Assembly (NCBI RefSeq): GCF_019891175.1
Contig: NZ_CP072600.1
Coordinates: 3,906,001 to 3,970,000, forward strand
Length of the DNA: 64,000 bases
Direction: 5' to 3'
From: Leptothermofonsia sichuanensis E412
GTDB lineage: Bacteria > Cyanobacteriota > Cyanobacteriia > Leptolyngbyales > Leptolyngbyaceae
Below, piece by piece: positions 42,055 to 52,514 of the stretch (within the stretch, counting starts at the first letter, position 1; each line of letters opens with the position of its first letter). Under the pieces are notes generated by a model. The model ran no database searches. It was not told the origin of the DNA and saw only the letters and a list, made by a program, of their open reading frames with translations. The translations under genes and the position numbers were made by a program.

Positions 42055-45000
42055 ATGCCTCGTCGCAATGATCTTCACAAGATTTTACTGATTGGCTCTG
42101 GTCCGATTGTGATTGGGCAAGCCTGTGAATTTGACTACTCCGGTACACAAGCCTGTAAAGCCCTGCGTGATGAAGGCTATGAAGTGATCCTGGTCAATTC
42201 AAACCCGGCAACGATCATGACTGATCCAGAGACTGCTGATCGCACCTATATCGAGCCACTCACTCCAGAGATTGTTGCAAAGATCATTGAGAAGGAGCGC
42301 CCGGATGCCCTACTACCAACAATGGGTGGACAGACGGCTCTCAATCTGGCGGTGTCCCTGGCAAAAAACGGCACCCTGGACAAATACGGAGTCGAACTGA
42401 TTGGGGCGAAATTACCGGCGATCGAGAAGGCAGAAGATCGCAAGTTATTTAAGGAGGCCATGGAGAAGATTGGCGTGCCGGTTTGTCCCTCTGGATTGGC
42501 TACCACGCTGGAGGAAGCACGGGCGATCGCCCAGCAAATTGCCAGCTACCCCATCATTATCCGTCCTGCATTTACCCTCGGCGGCACAGGCGGCGGCATT
42601 GCCTACAACCAGGAGGAGTTTGAGGAAATCGCCCAATCGGGGATCGATGCCAGTCCTGTTTCCCAGATTTTGATTGAAAAGTCGCTTCTGGGCTGGAAAG
42701 AGTATGAATTAGAAGTTATGCGGGATCTGGCCGATAACGTGGTGATCATCTGCTCAATTGAAAACCTGGATCCAATGGGGGTTCACACCGGGGATTCGAT
42801 TACCGTTGCCCCTGCCCAAACCCTGACTGACAAGGAATATCAGCGGCTGCGAGATGCCTCGATTAAGATCATTCGGGAAATCGGGGTGGAAACAGGCGGC
42901 TCCAATATTCAGTTTGCGGTGAATCCAGTGACGGGAGAGGTCATTGTAATTGAAATGAACCCGCGGGTGTCTCGCAGTTCTGCCCTGGCATCCAAGGCAA
43001 CCGGATTTCCGATCGCCAAAATGGCGGCCAAACTGGCAGTTGGCTACACCCTGGATGAGATCCCCAATGACATTACAAAAAAGACACCTGCCAGCTTTGA
43101 ACCCACAATTGATTATGTAGTGACAAAGATCCCGCGCTTTGCCTTCGAGAAGTTTCCCGGTTCTCAACCCGTGCTGACAACCCAGATGAAGTCGGTGGGA
43201 GAAGCGATGGCAATCGGGCGCACATTCCAGGAATCCTTTCAAAAAGCATTGCGTTCCCTGGAAACGGGGCGAGCTGGCTGGGGGTGTGATAAATCAGAGA
43301 AATTACCCAGTCTGGAACAAATCCGCGCCGGGCTACGGACTCCTAATCCGGAACGGATTTTCACGCTGCGCCATGCGTTGCAAATGGGCATGACCGTGGA
43401 TGAAATCTTTGAACTGACCAGTATTGATCCCTGGTTTCTGGACAAAATGCAGGAACTGCTGGACACAGAAAAGTTTCTTAAACGGACGCCCCTTAAAAGT
43501 CTGACCAGGGAGCAGATGTTTGCCGTAAAGCGGCAGGGGTTCAGCGATCGCCAGATCGCCTTTGCGACTAAAACCACCGAAGACGAGGTGCGTGCTTACC
43601 GCAAGTCTCTGGGGGTGATTCCGGTGTACAAAACCGTTGACACCTGTGCTGCCGAGTTTGAAGCCTTTACCCCCTACTATTACTCCACCTACGAAACCGA
43701 AAGTGAGATTTTGCCATCTGACCGGCGTAAGGTGATGATCCTGGGGGGAGGACCCAACCGGATTGGCCAGGGAATCGAGTTTGACTACTGCTGCTGCCAC
43801 ACCTCTTTTGCCCTTCAGGCAGATGGATTTGAGACGATCATGGTCAACTCCAACCCGGAGACGGTTTCCACCGATTACGACACCAGCGATCGCCTTTACT
43901 TTGAACCCCTCACAAAAGAAGATGTCCTGAATATTATTGAGGCGGAGAATCCAGAGGGGGTGATTATTCAATTTGGTGGTCAGACTCCGCTGAAACTGGC
44001 AGTTCCGTTGCAAAATTACCTTGCCAGCGACCAGTGTACGGTGCAGACCAAAATCTGGGGGACGTCCCCCGACTCGATCGATACCGCCGAAGACCGGGAG
44101 CGATTTGAAAAAATCCTGCGCCAACTGGATATTAAACAGCCACCCAACGGAATTGCCCGCAGCTACCAGGAAGCGCTGGAAGTTGCCCGGCGGATTAACT
44201 ATCCGGTGGTGGTGCGTCCCAGTTATGTATTAGGTGGACGGGCGATGGAAATCGTCTATTCTGATGCCGAACTGGAGCGCTACATGACCTATGCGGTTCA
44301 GATTGAGCCAGACCACCCAATCCTGATTGATAAGTTTCTGGAAAATGCGGTGGAAGTTGATGTGGACGCGATCGCCGATCAAACCGGACAGGTTGTGATT
44401 GGTGGGATCATGGAGCACATTGAACAGGCTGGAATTCACTCTGGCGACTCTGCCTGCTCCATTCCAGCGGTGTTTCTGAGTCAGCCTGTGCTCGATCAAA
44501 TTCGTACCTGGACGGTACAACTGGCGAAGGCCCTCCAGGTCGTGGGGTTGATGAATATTCAGTTTGCGGTCCAGGGGGAGCAGGTCTATATTTTGGAAGC
44601 AAATCCCCGTGCTTCCCGGACAGTCCCCTTTGTGTCAAAAGCGATCGGGGTGCCCCTGGCAAAAATGGCTGCCCGGATCATGTCTGGCAAAACCCTGGCA
44701 GAACTTCACTACACCGGGGAAGTAATTCCCACTCACATCTCCGTCAAAGAAGCCGTGTTGCCCTTTGAAAAGTTTGCAGGCACTGACACGATTTTGGGTC
44801 CTGAAATGCGCTCTACCGGAGAAGTCATGGGGATTGATGCCAGCTTTGGAGTGGCCTTCGCCAAAGCAGAACTGGCAGCCAACCAGCGCCTGCCTCTGGA
44901 GGGCACTGTCTTTGTCACCATGAACAATCGAGACAAAGCAGCCGTTGTTCCCGTGGTCAAAGACTTAATCGATTTAGGATTTTCCATCATTGCCACTGAA

Positions 45001-45309
45001 GGCACCCGCAAGACGTTACTGGAACATGGGTTGGAGGTTGAACTGGTGCTCAAACTACACGAGGGAAGACCCCATGTCCTGGACTGGATCAAAAATGAGA
45101 AGGTGCAACTTATTATTAACACGCCCTCGGGAGAAGAGGCCCAGGCAGACGGTCGTCTCATCCGGCGAACCGCCCTCGCCTATAAAATCCCCATCATCAC
45201 CACCATCGCTGGAGCGAAAGCTACTGCCTCTGCGATCCGCTCTTTACAATCTCAGCAACTGTCTGTCAAAGCATTGCAGGATTATTTGAGCCAGATGGTT
45301 AGAGGGTGA
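42055..45309 (+). CDS. carB: Carbamoyl-phosphate synthase large subunit
   Basis: 1084 residues, full length. Two homologous halves each hold a preATP-grasp and ATP-grasp domain: the first opens [20 protein letters not shown], the second [20 protein letters not shown] (about residue 562). ATP-site text [16 protein letters not shown] and [16 protein letters not shown] recurs in each half. The C-terminal MGS-like allosteric domain starts at about residue 945. It makes carbamoyl phosphate from bicarbonate, ammonia (delivered by CarA, not encoded here) and two ATP for arginine and pyrimidine synthesis. Confidence 0.98.
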   Translation: MPRRNDLHKILLIGSGPIVIGQACEFDYSGTQACKALRDEGYEVILVNSNPATIMTDPETADRTYIEPLTPEIVAKIIEKERPDALLPTMGGQTALNLAVSLAKNGTLDKYGVELIGAKLPAIEKAEDRKLFKEAMEKIGVPVCPSGLATTLEEARAIAQQIASYPIIIRPAFTLGGTGGGIAYNQEEFEEIAQSGIDASPVSQILIEKSLLGWKEYELEVMRDLADNVVIICSIENLDPMGVHTGDSITVAPAQTLTDKEYQRLRDASIKIIREIGVETGGSNIQFAVNPVTGEVIVIEMNPRVSRSSALASKATGFPIAKMAAKLAVGYTLDEIPNDITKKTPASFEPTIDYVVTKIPRFAFEKFPGSQPVLTTQMKSVGEAMAIGRTFQESFQKALRSLETGRAGWGCDKSEKLPSLEQIRAGLRTPNPERIFTLRHALQMGMTVDEIFELTSIDPWFLDKMQELLDTEKFLKRTPLKSLTREQMFAVKRQGFSDRQIAFATKTTEDEVRAYRKSLGVIPVYKTVDTCAAEFEAFTPYYYSTYETESEILPSDRRKVMILGGGPNRIGQGIEFDYCCCHTSFALQADGFETIMVNSNPETVSTDYDTSDRLYFEPLTKEDVLNIIEAENPEGVIIQFGGQTPLKLAVPLQNYLASDQCTVQTKIWGTSPDSIDTAEDRERFEKILRQLDIKQPPNGIARSYQEALEVARRINYPVVVRPSYVLGGRAMEIVYSDAELERYMTYAVQIEPDHPILIDKFLENAVEVDVDAIADQTGQVVIGGIMEHIEQAGIHSGDSACSIPAVFLSQPVLDQIRTWTVQLAKALQVVGLMNIQFAVQGEQVYILEANPRASRTVPFVSKAIGVPLAKMAARIMSGKTLAELHYTGEVIPTHISVKEAVLPFEKFAGTDTILGPEMRSTGEVMGIDASFGVAFAKAELAANQRLPLEGTVFVTMNNRDKAAVVPVVKDLIDLGFSIIATEGTRKTLLEHGLEVELVLKLHEGRPHVLDWIKNEKVQLIINTPSGEEAQADGRLIRRTALAYKIPIITTIAGAKATASAIRSLQSQQLSVKALQDYLSQMVRG

Positions 45310-46092
45310 GGGAATGAGGAGGTGAGAAGTTGGGAGTTGTTAGAAAGGTGACAGGGGTCAGTGAATCAGTTGCAGACTCCGAACCCTGACAGGCGACTAA
45401 AACGCCGGTATAGAAATCGGATTTCTTCTACCACATACCCAAATTTCGTTGGATTTCTCATAAGAAATCCGATTTCTTGGAATTCTTGCGTCAACTGTGA
45501 CTCTCTCCCCCCGCTTCCTTCTTTAAACTTGATTAAACTTTTTTTGCACGTTTTGTCCACGAAATCGCAATAACAACAATTTCTCTCATTCAGGTTTGTA
45601 GATTTTGTTGTGCAGGATGCATTCATCTGAAAGAATCCTGGGTACTCTTAAATATACGCTGATAGAGGCTTCTACTAAGACCTGACAGAAAAGTTCTGCC
45701 ATAGAATCTGAATAAGTCACTCCCTGGGGGTATACGTTTCCCCTCAGAAATGTTACACTTCTTAATAAGTTAAAGGTGAATAGGGTTAACGGCATCAAGG
45801 CACCGGGAAATTCTCGATGGATTGATAGCCGTCTTCGAACTCCATCGATACTGGTTCTACGGAGCTGGTTTCACAGGACTGGTTCTCAGATAAACTCCCG
45901 GTTGCCGTTCGCTTTCTTAATGACTGGCTCATTGTTTGACTTCATCCTAATGGGTTATAGAAATCAAACCAAAAGGGGGTTACCGGCAGCCTTCCCCTGG
46001 TTGTAAGGTTTTAGGGTTATGATTAATTTCCCCCTCATTGGTTGATTCTTCTGATTGCAGATCCGCTCCCCACATGTAAGTTCTAAAGCACT
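45310..46092. other. Gene-free region upstream of second sigma gene
   Basis: It contains a family D repeat (45403-45486). A 76-codon ORF at 45776-46006 is not recognisable and has no ribosome site. Promoters for the sigma gene are presumably near 46000. Confidence 0.45.
45403..45486 (+). repeat. Dispersed repeat family D, copy 2
   Basis: AGAAATCGGATTTCTTCTA and TAAGAAATCCGATTTCTTGG form inverted arms. It is homologous to 37304-37386 in reverse. Confidence 0.75.
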
Positions 46093-47049
46093 ATGAAAAT
46101 TGCCCAGACCTCCACAGATTTAGTGCGCTCTTATCTGAGAGAAATTGGTCGTGTGCCGCTACTAACTCACGAGCAAGAGATTCTCTTTGGCAAGCAGGTG
46201 CAGCGTCTATCCACTTTGTATGAAGCACGGGATGCTCTTGCTCCCCAGTTGGGTCATGCACCCACATTGGAAGAGTGGGCACAATGCGTTTCTCTTTCAG
46301 AAACTGATTTACAACAGGCGATCGCCGAGGGCGAATATGCCAAGCGTAAGATGGTTGAAGCAAATCTGCGTCTGGTCGTTTCTGTAGCTAAAAAGTACAC
46401 GAAGCGGAATGTTGATCTTCTGGACCTGATTCAGGAGGGCACTATTGGGATGCAGCGTGGGGTTGAGAAGTTTGACCCGACAAAGGGGTACCGCTTTTCA
46501 ACCTATGCCTACTGGTGGATCCGTCAGGCAATTACGCGGGCGATCGCGGAAAAAGGTCGCACGATTCGTCTGCCTATCCACATTACGGAAAAGCTAAATA
46601 AGTTGAAGAAGGCACAGCGCCATCTGGCTCAAAAGCTGGGGCGGGCCGCTACCGCTGCCGAACTGGCAGAAGAGTTAGAAATGACTCCGCGCCAGGTGCG
46701 GGAGTATCTGGAGCGGGCACGCCAGCCTCTTTCTCTGGATCTGCGCGTGGGAGATAACCAGGATACTGAGCTGGGTGAATTGCTGGAAGATACGGGCGCG
46801 TCACCGGAAGAATTTGCCACCCAGTCTTCGCTCAAGGCGGATCTGGAGAAGCTAATGGCAGATTTGACGCCTCAACAGCGAGAAGTGCTGGCACTCCGGT
46901 TTGGACTGGAAGATGGGCAATCATTGACCCTGGCGAAAATTGGCGATCGCCTGAACATTAGTCGTGAGCGAGTTCGCCAGATTGAGCGGGAAGCCCTGAG
47001 CAAGTTGCGGAAGCGGAAGGCGGCGATCGGCGAGTACCTGGCAAGCTAA
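46093..47049 (+). CDS. Group 2 RNA polymerase sigma factor, SigD-like
   Basis: 318 residues with sigma regions 1.2 ([20 protein letters not shown]), 2 ([20 protein letters not shown]), 3 ([20 protein letters not shown]) and 4 ([20 protein letters not shown] followed by [12 protein letters not shown]). Region 1.1 is absent, so it is group 2. [15 protein letters not shown] and the short N-terminus resemble SigD rather than the SigB-like paralogue at 24.7 kb, from which it clearly differs in regions 1.2-2.1. Such factors respond to light, redox or nutrient stress. Confidence 0.88.
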   Translation: MKIAQTSTDLVRSYLREIGRVPLLTHEQEILFGKQVQRLSTLYEARDALAPQLGHAPTLEEWAQCVSLSETDLQQAIAEGEYAKRKMVEANLRLVVSVAKKYTKRNVDLLDLIQEGTIGMQRGVEKFDPTKGYRFSTYAYWWIRQAITRAIAEKGRTIRLPIHITEKLNKLKKAQRHLAQKLGRAATAAELAEELEMTPRQVREYLERARQPLSLDLRVGDNQDTELGELLEDTGASPEEFATQSSLKADLEKLMADLTPQQREVLALRFGLEDGQSLTLAKIGDRLNISRERVRQIEREALSKLRKRKAAIGEYLAS

Positions 47050-47119
47050 GGGATAGAAATCAGAAAACCATTCCCTGCCCCGCGATGGGTTTAGTCGCAG
47101 GGACGGGTTTTGCTTCAGA

Positions 47120-47212
47120 AATGAGGAATCTGATAACCTGAAATTTCACTACAGAGACACGGAGGGCACAGAGCGATTTCTCTGTGCTCTCTGTGGTAGA
47201 GACTTTGTGGTA
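47120..47212. repeat. CACCACAGAG repeat copy
   Basis: ATGAGGAATCTGATAACCTG, TTTCACTACAGAGACACGG, folding against TTCTCTGTGCTCTCTGTGG, just after the sigma gene. Confidence 0.72.
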
Positions 47213-47317
47213 GAACTCTACAACTCAGACCTCCGAGGTTTTTGAAAACCTCGAAGATTCTGGGTCTTTTCAAATTTATTTCAAGTTTGATATTTCAAGT
47301 TTGAATCAGCCTGTGAC

Positions 47318-47512
47318 TCAGGAAACCAGTGCCAGAGGTTGGGCAACTGGCTGTTGAATTGCCCACTCCAGCGATCGCCGTTTCAGCAGTGAGTAGGTAT
47401 TCTGTATTGTCACATCTGGCATCTCTTGCCAACAATGACGGCAAAACAAAACAGTTTGATGATGCCGAAAGCATCGCACCGTTGGATATCCGCAATAAGG
47501 GCAGTCTGTCAT
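47318..47512 (-). CDS. Small zinc-ribbon protein
   Basis: 64 residues with two CxxC knuckles, CPYCG (residues 4-8) and CRHCW (24-28), separated by TVRCFRHHQTVLF, then QEMPDV. This is a compact zinc ribbon of a type common among short cyanobacterial hypotheticals. The C-terminal 30 residues are not conserved-looking. It is convergent with the sigma gene. No function is known; nucleic-acid or protein binding is inferred from the fold. Confidence 0.6.
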   Translation of the reverse strand: MTDCPYCGYPTVRCFRHHQTVLFCRHCWQEMPDVTIQNTYSLLKRRSLEWAIQQPVAQPLALVS

Positions 47513-47754
47513 AAATGCTTTTCCATCCGTTTGTAATTATCTGTTTAATTAATAAATGGACAATTGATTATCCCTCAACCTATTTAGACAATAGGGTCAA
47601 AATGTGAGGATCTTGTGAAGATTGTGACGACTTTACAGAGCAATGCAAAGAAAGTAAACGTTTTGCAACTTTTTTGTAACTCTGCCCCCTGAATTCTGAC
47701 TCCTGGCTCCCTTAAACTATTGCTGAACTTATGCTGCCATGTATTTACCATGTA

Positions 47755-48834
47755 CTACAGCGTATTCTTCAACTCACCCACATAAATCCCCAGTGACCGC
47801 GCTGTTTGAACCAGATCACTGTCTGGCTCAACCACCAGCGGACTGAGTGCACAGACCTGTTCAATCGGCACTGCACTGACCGTTCCATTCTGCCAGGCTG
47901 CCATCTGACTGGATTGACCTTTGGCAATGAGGTCAACGGCGGCTTTGCCGAGGGCGGCTGCCATCAGGCGATCCAGTGCTGAGGGAATGCCACCCCGCTG
48001 GATATGACCTAAAACTGAAACTCGGATATCCACTGGATAACTGCTGCAACTGGCGATGCAATCAGCAATATATTGCCCTTTACCGCAGGCTATTTTTTGA
48101 TTGAACAGGTTGATTCCATCTTCCTCGCCTGGATGAATCCCCTCTGCCACAAGAATAATTGCAAATCTGCGATGCCAGCGATCGCGTAGCTCTGCCAGGT
48201 GACGGCACACCTTCTGAATTGAATAGGGAATTTCGGGAATTAAAATGACATCGGCTCCCCCGGCTATGCCTGAATGCAGTGCCAGATGTCCCGCCTCACG
48301 ACCCATCACTTCAACTACCATGACGCGGTCATGGCTCGCCGCCGTGAACGTCAAACGGTTGAGGGCCTCGGTGATCGTATTCACAGCCGTGTCAAAACCG
48401 ATCGCCCGTTCTGTAAGCGCTACATCATTATCAATGGTTTTAGGAATGGCAATGAACTGCCAGTTTCCCTGCAATGCCAGTTGATTCAAAATGGCGATAC
48501 TGCCATCTCCCCCAATACCAATCAGGGCATCCAGATCCAATGCTTGGTAGCTGGCAAGTATTTGGTCAATACAATTCAGTGTGTCCCCTTTGTTGATCGT
48601 GCCCAGGATAGTGCCGCCCATGCTCAGGAGGGGGTCGATCCCCCGCAAGTCGAAACTGTGCATGTGCAGGGGGATCATCTGACGCTCCAGTAGCCCCTGG
48701 GTGGCATAGGGAATACCATACACCTGCCAATCATAGGTAAGAGTGGCATGGCTGACCACTGCGCGAATCACCGCATTCAGTCCGGGGCAGTCGCCACCAC
48801 TAGTTAGGATACCCAATCGTTTTTGTGTTTGCAT
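47755..48834 (-). CDS. pfkA: 6-phosphofructokinase
   Basis: 359 residues. It opens RLGILTSGGDCPGLNAVIRA and has GIGGDGSIAILNQLA, PKTIDNDVALTERAIGFDTA, MGREAGHLALHSGIAGGADV and LGHIQRGGIPSALDR. The GGDGS Gly normally marks ATP-dependent enzymes, while PKTIDND (Lys, not Gly) is typical of PPi-dependent ones, so this is the mixed-substrate-type PfkA subgroup; ATP use is the better guess. It phosphorylates fructose 6-phosphate in glycolysis. It starts 82 bases after the FHA-reductase gene and may belong to that transcript. Confidence 0.94.
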   Translation of the reverse strand: MQTQKRLGILTSGGDCPGLNAVIRAVVSHATLTYDWQVYGIPYATQGLLERQMIPLHMHSFDLRGIDPLLSMGGTILGTINKGDTLNCIDQILASYQALDLDALIGIGGDGSIAILNQLALQGNWQFIAIPKTIDNDVALTERAIGFDTAVNTITEALNRLTFTAASHDRVMVVEVMGREAGHLALHSGIAGGADVILIPEIPYSIQKVCRHLAELRDRWHRRFAIILVAEGIHPGEEDGINLFNQKIACGKGQYIADCIASCSSYPVDIRVSVLGHIQRGGIPSALDRLMAAALGKAAVDLIAKGQSSQMAAWQNGTVSAVPIEQVCALSPLVVEPDSDLVQTARSLGIYVGELKNTL

Positions 48835-48916
48835 GGGAACTCATCCTGAAACCCGGTGTTCTCACTAAATTTCTCTGTCTTGAAACTAAACAACAAATTT
48901 GAGGAACTTGTGAGCC

Positions 48917-50455
48917 TCAGGCATCAATCTCCAGTTCATCCACGGGATAAGCCACACATGCCAGGGCATAGCCAGCTTCCTGATCGGTGGTGGTCAGGGC
49001 AGGGGGTGGTGTGTCATACCGTACCTGTCCCCGGCAAACTCGCACCTTACAGGCTCCACAGGCTCCCATTCGACAGGCATTCCGAATTGCAATTCCTTCT
49101 TGCTCCGCGATTTCCAGAATCGAGGCATTATCGTTTACAACGACTGCTTGCCCAGATTTAACAAAGCGAATCAACGGTTCGGCATTGATTGGGGTAGATC
49201 TGGCAGAACCTGACGAATCTAAAGAACGTCCATTCCTGTCAGGGGACGCTGACCTGGCAGATCTGGGGGGAGCGATCGCAGAGGATGAAAGCTTCCCTGA
49301 ATCAGGTTTTGACCGTTTGTAACCAAAGCTTTCTTCCTGATAGTTCTGCATGGGAAGTTGCAGCGATTCCAGAAGCGATCGCACGTTTTCCATAAATCCT
49401 TCTGGTCCACAAACATAGACGACCCGTTCATGTAAATCGGGGGCAACCAGTTGCAAAATTGACTCGGAAATGCGTCCGGTCAGGCCCATCCAGGAACGTC
49501 CTGGGGATTGTTGCGTCAGAGTAACAGCGAGGTGGAAATTGGGCATCTGAGCGGCGATCGCCTCCAGTTCACTGCGAAACACAATATCGTCTACAGTACG
49601 GGCACTGTGGAGAAATACAACATCACAATCAAGCAGCGTATCTTGAACCCAGCGAGTCATCGACATCATGGGGGTAATGCCGCTGCCTGCCGAAATCAGG
49701 AGTAGTTTGGGGGGTAGATGGGGCAGGCAGGTAAAGTGTCCGGCAGGCCCCCCCACTAACTTCAGGCGATCGCCCACCTGGAAGTGATCGTGCAGCCAGT
49801 TGGAAACCAGACCCGGTGGCACATCTGGTTGTGCTGCTGGACTGGCAACTCGTTTAATTGTCAGGCTGAGATGGTAAGGGCGGGTTGGGGATGAAGAAAT
49901 AGAATAGGAACGAATGACGGGTTTGCCATTAATATTCACTTCCAGATTGACAAACTGCCCTGGTAAGTAATGAAACAGGACAGGCGGTTCTGCAATGAAA
50001 TAAAACGTCTTGACATCCAGTGTTTCATTGACAATGCGACAGCAACGACACACTAAATCTTCATGATTCCACAGCGTTTCCGGTTGTGGAAAAGGAGGAG
50101 AAGTCACTAGGTAGGAACTCTCTGAATCAATGGACAACGCCATTACTTCTTCCACATGTAAAAATGTTTCCCCAAGCTGGAGCAAATCTCCAGGTCGGAG
50201 ACGGTGCCGGTCCTGAGCTGCAACCATTTTGCCGTTCAGTAAGGAACCAGAGGTACTGTCGTTATCTACGAAATAGTAGGCATCATCACTGTGAATAATT
50301 CGCCCATGAATACGGCTGACTTCAGGACTGGACAGCACCAGATCACAGGTGGAATTGCGCCCAATCAGCCATTCCTTCTGTCCTGGGTAAGACTGCTCTA
50401 ACTGGTGATGCTGAAATTGCTGTTGCTCAAAATTAACCGACTTCAGGATCAACAT
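48917..50455 (-). CDS. FHA - ferredoxin reductase - [2Fe-2S] ferredoxin fusion protein
   Basis: 512 residues from the ATG at 50455 (MLILKSVNFEQQQ); the frame runs on upstream only through simple-sequence DNA. Domain order: FHA (about residues 20-100, EWLIGRNSTCDLVLSSPEVS and RIHGR), an FAD-binding barrel (VIRSYSISSSPTRPYHLS), an NAD(P)-binding domain (LLISAGSGITPMMSMTRW and VYVCGPEGFMENV), a Pro/Ser linker, and a plant-type ferredoxin domain with RNACRMGACGACKVRVC. It resembles the CDHR-type reductases of oxygenases, but with a phosphothreonine-binding FHA domain in front. Electrons could pass from NAD(P)H to the neighbouring Fe-S membrane protein; the adjacent kinase may control docking. Confidence 0.87.
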   Translation of the reverse strand: MLILKSVNFEQQQFQHHQLEQSYPGQKEWLIGRNSTCDLVLSSPEVSRIHGRIIHSDDAYYFVDNDSTSGSLLNGKMVAAQDRHRLRPGDLLQLGETFLHVEEVMALSIDSESSYLVTSPPFPQPETLWNHEDLVCRCCRIVNETLDVKTFYFIAEPPVLFHYLPGQFVNLEVNINGKPVIRSYSISSSPTRPYHLSLTIKRVASPAAQPDVPPGLVSNWLHDHFQVGDRLKLVGGPAGHFTCLPHLPPKLLLISAGSGITPMMSMTRWVQDTLLDCDVVFLHSARTVDDIVFRSELEAIAAQMPNFHLAVTLTQQSPGRSWMGLTGRISESILQLVAPDLHERVVYVCGPEGFMENVRSLLESLQLPMQNYQEESFGYKRSKPDSGKLSSSAIAPPRSARSASPDRNGRSLDSSGSARSTPINAEPLIRFVKSGQAVVVNDNASILEIAEQEGIAIRNACRMGACGACKVRVCRGQVRYDTPPPALTTTDQEAGYALACVAYPVDELEIDA

Positions 50456-50501
50456 GTGTTTAGTCCTTTTTGTAGCGTAATTGATGACGCAGATGGAGGG
50501 A

Positions 50502-50625
50502 GAAGGGAGAAATGAGAAGTGAGAAGTGAGGAGGGAGAAATGAGAAGGGAGAAGGGAGAAGGGAGAAGTGAAGAGGGAGAAATGAGAAGTGAAGAGGAAG
50601 AAATGAGAAGGGAGGAGTGTTCGCC
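50502..50625. repeat. GA-rich minisatellite
   Basis: Tandem variants of GAGAAGGGAGAAATGAGAAGTG (unit about 7-14 bp) between the Fe-S membrane protein gene and the FHA-reductase gene. It creates a Phe/Ser/Leu-rich spurious frame on the minus strand. Confidence 0.85.
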
Positions 50626-50636
50626 TGTGGCGTTCT

Positions 50637-52334
50637 TTACACTGATGCTGATTTTCTGGATGGTTTGGCAATTGTGGTGGCTAAGGTATCGACCTCATGG
50701 AGTTGAGCAGCCTGCGATGAAGAAGACACCAGTAGTTCTGGTTTTGTGGAGGCGATCGCTTCAATTGTGGCGAAGTGATCAGCATCTTTAAGTTGCAAAT
50801 CTTCTCGTAATTTTCGGCAAAATTCAAAACTGCCTGAGACATCAGTCGTCTTTTGACTCAATAAATCCAGGACAACGTTGGTATAAGTCTGTAATCGTAC
50901 TCGTTGAGAGACTCCGTGCATGACTTTCACCAGCGTGTAAATTTCATCCGGGGTTAACTCGTCTAAAGAACGTCCTTCCAGCAGATCAGAATCAATCGGT
51001 AGTTTTTGCAGTTGTTGGCGCAGACTGTTCGCCATGTTTTCTCGTTCATACTGGGCACGGGTACGTTTCAGTGTGCGATACAGCCAGATGCTACCTACCA
51101 GGACAATTAATGCATTAAAGGTAAGCAGGGGATAGAGCGGCATTCGGTTCAAAGAAGGGCGGGCACCATAGGAGAAAAATGTCCAGAATGAGGCTGCGGT
51201 GAACAGGGTAAAGGTAATGTGCTGCGCCTGTTCGGCGGAGATGGGGCGACCATGCCACACTATGAGTCGTCGGCAGAGTCTTTCTAAGATCAATCCAATC
51301 GTCACTGTAATCGTCATCAAAACTGCAAAGGTGATGAACACAGCGATCGCCTTCGGGATAGGAATCGCATAGCCATAGATATAGAACCCGGTGTCAAATA
51401 CTTTGGTAATCTGGTCATTTTCGCGAGTCCAGGCACCGGAAAAGTAGTAATCCCAGTTCCCCGCATAGAGAAAGTAATAGAGGTAGAAAGCAATTACCAT
51501 TCCCAGATAGCCATATTGGACCAGCCGTCGTCCTGGTTTTTTGAGTTCTGTCCAGTAGGTTTTTTCAGCATCAATGTCAAAACAGGATACCTTACAACCC
51601 ACACAGGCACTGAGTTCCTGACCTGTTCGAGGATCAACCGTGCGACACATGGACTGGGTAATGGCTGGTTTCTGTTCTCGAAAAGTCTGGCTTCCCAGCA
51701 GCGATCGCGGTCCTGTGTAGATCAATTGCACAGGTGCCATGGGACAGAAATAATGACACCAGCTTTTGCCTGCATACAAGTAGCCCACCAGAATAGCACA
51801 GAGAATTGTCCCGATTAGAAAACCACCAAGAGCCATGCGATCGGCATTGATAAATAAAATGCGAATCCCCAAGCCCAGAACAAACAAACCAAACTGAACA
51901 TATAGATGATTTCGTCCCAGCCAGGAGGTTTCAGCGATCGTTACCACTTCTCGACGCCCCTCACCAGTCACCGGATCAATCACTTTTCGTTTCCGCTGAA
52001 TTCCTAATGCCCGCGGAATCTGAGACAGAAAAGATAAGGGACAAATTCGCCGCCAAAACTCATGCCCAAACACCAGCAGAATAAAGATGGCTGCTGGCAC
52101 AATCATTGCCCACCAGATCAAGGCACTCATGGCAAATGGGATTTGTGGCAAACAGTGATTCCGAATTGCAATACATCGATCGGGATCAACACGAAATGGA
52201 CTTGCCAGATTATCGGGTTGCGTCCACATGGGTGTAATCGGGTCATAGAACAATGACGCAATTAACAAAAACCATCCCAGGGTCAACACCCAGCGGACAC
52301 CATGCATTGTTTTCTCAGAAACTTTGTGCAGCAT
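50637..52334 (-). CDS. NapH/NosR-like polytopic 4Fe-4S membrane protein
   Basis: 565 residues, about eight to ten transmembrane helices. Cysteine motifs characteristic of the NapH/NosR/CcoG group are present: RRICPLSFLSQ, SWCHYFCPMAPVQ and SACVGCKVSCFDIDAEKTYW. These bind iron-sulfur clusters on the cytoplasmic face and move electrons across or along the membrane. The C-terminal 150 residues are soluble and helical (DELTPDEIYTLVKVMHGVSQ), not part of NapH, and unrecognised. It sits between the WD40 kinase and the FHA-reductase genes, all on one strand, implying a shared electron-transfer role. Confidence 0.82.
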   Translation of the reverse strand: MLHKVSEKTMHGVRWVLTLGWFLLIASLFYDPITPMWTQPDNLASPFRVDPDRCIAIRNHCLPQIPFAMSALIWWAMIVPAAIFILLVFGHEFWRRICPLSFLSQIPRALGIQRKRKVIDPVTGEGRREVVTIAETSWLGRNHLYVQFGLFVLGLGIRILFINADRMALGGFLIGTILCAILVGYLYAGKSWCHYFCPMAPVQLIYTGPRSLLGSQTFREQKPAITQSMCRTVDPRTGQELSACVGCKVSCFDIDAEKTYWTELKKPGRRLVQYGYLGMVIAFYLYYFLYAGNWDYYFSGAWTRENDQITKVFDTGFYIYGYAIPIPKAIAVFITFAVLMTITVTIGLILERLCRRLIVWHGRPISAEQAQHITFTLFTAASFWTFFSYGARPSLNRMPLYPLLTFNALIVLVGSIWLYRTLKRTRAQYERENMANSLRQQLQKLPIDSDLLEGRSLDELTPDEIYTLVKVMHGVSQRVRLQTYTNVVLDLLSQKTTDVSGSFEFCRKLREDLQLKDADHFATIEAIASTKPELLVSSSSQAAQLHEVDTLATTIAKPSRKSASV

Positions 52335-52439
52335 AAAGGGTACCTCTTGTACGAATGGGTAGGCGGGATGGAAACTCTAACAACTCCCAACTCCACTCCT
52401 CACTCCTCACTCCTCATTCCTCACTCTTAACTTTCCGGC

Positions 52440-52514
52440 GTTGCTGATTTCGGGTATGCATTGAGGGTTGTATGAATTGAAGACTTTCAATTCATACGGC
52501 TATTCAGCACGACC
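52440..52514 (+). repeat. Palindromic repeat family A, copy 4
   Basis: TTGCTGATTTCGGGTATGCA ... GTATGAATTGAAGACTTTC ... CATACGGCTATTCAGCA. About 75 bp nearly identical, in reverse, to 55229-55301. Its right end supplies the last codons and stop of the WD40 kinase gene. Confidence 0.85.

Noticed and set aside
50456-50671. N-terminal extension of the FHA-reductase frame (rich in Phe, Ser, Leu)
   Set aside because: It is translated GA-rich minisatellite; the ATG at 50455 opens the FHA domain.
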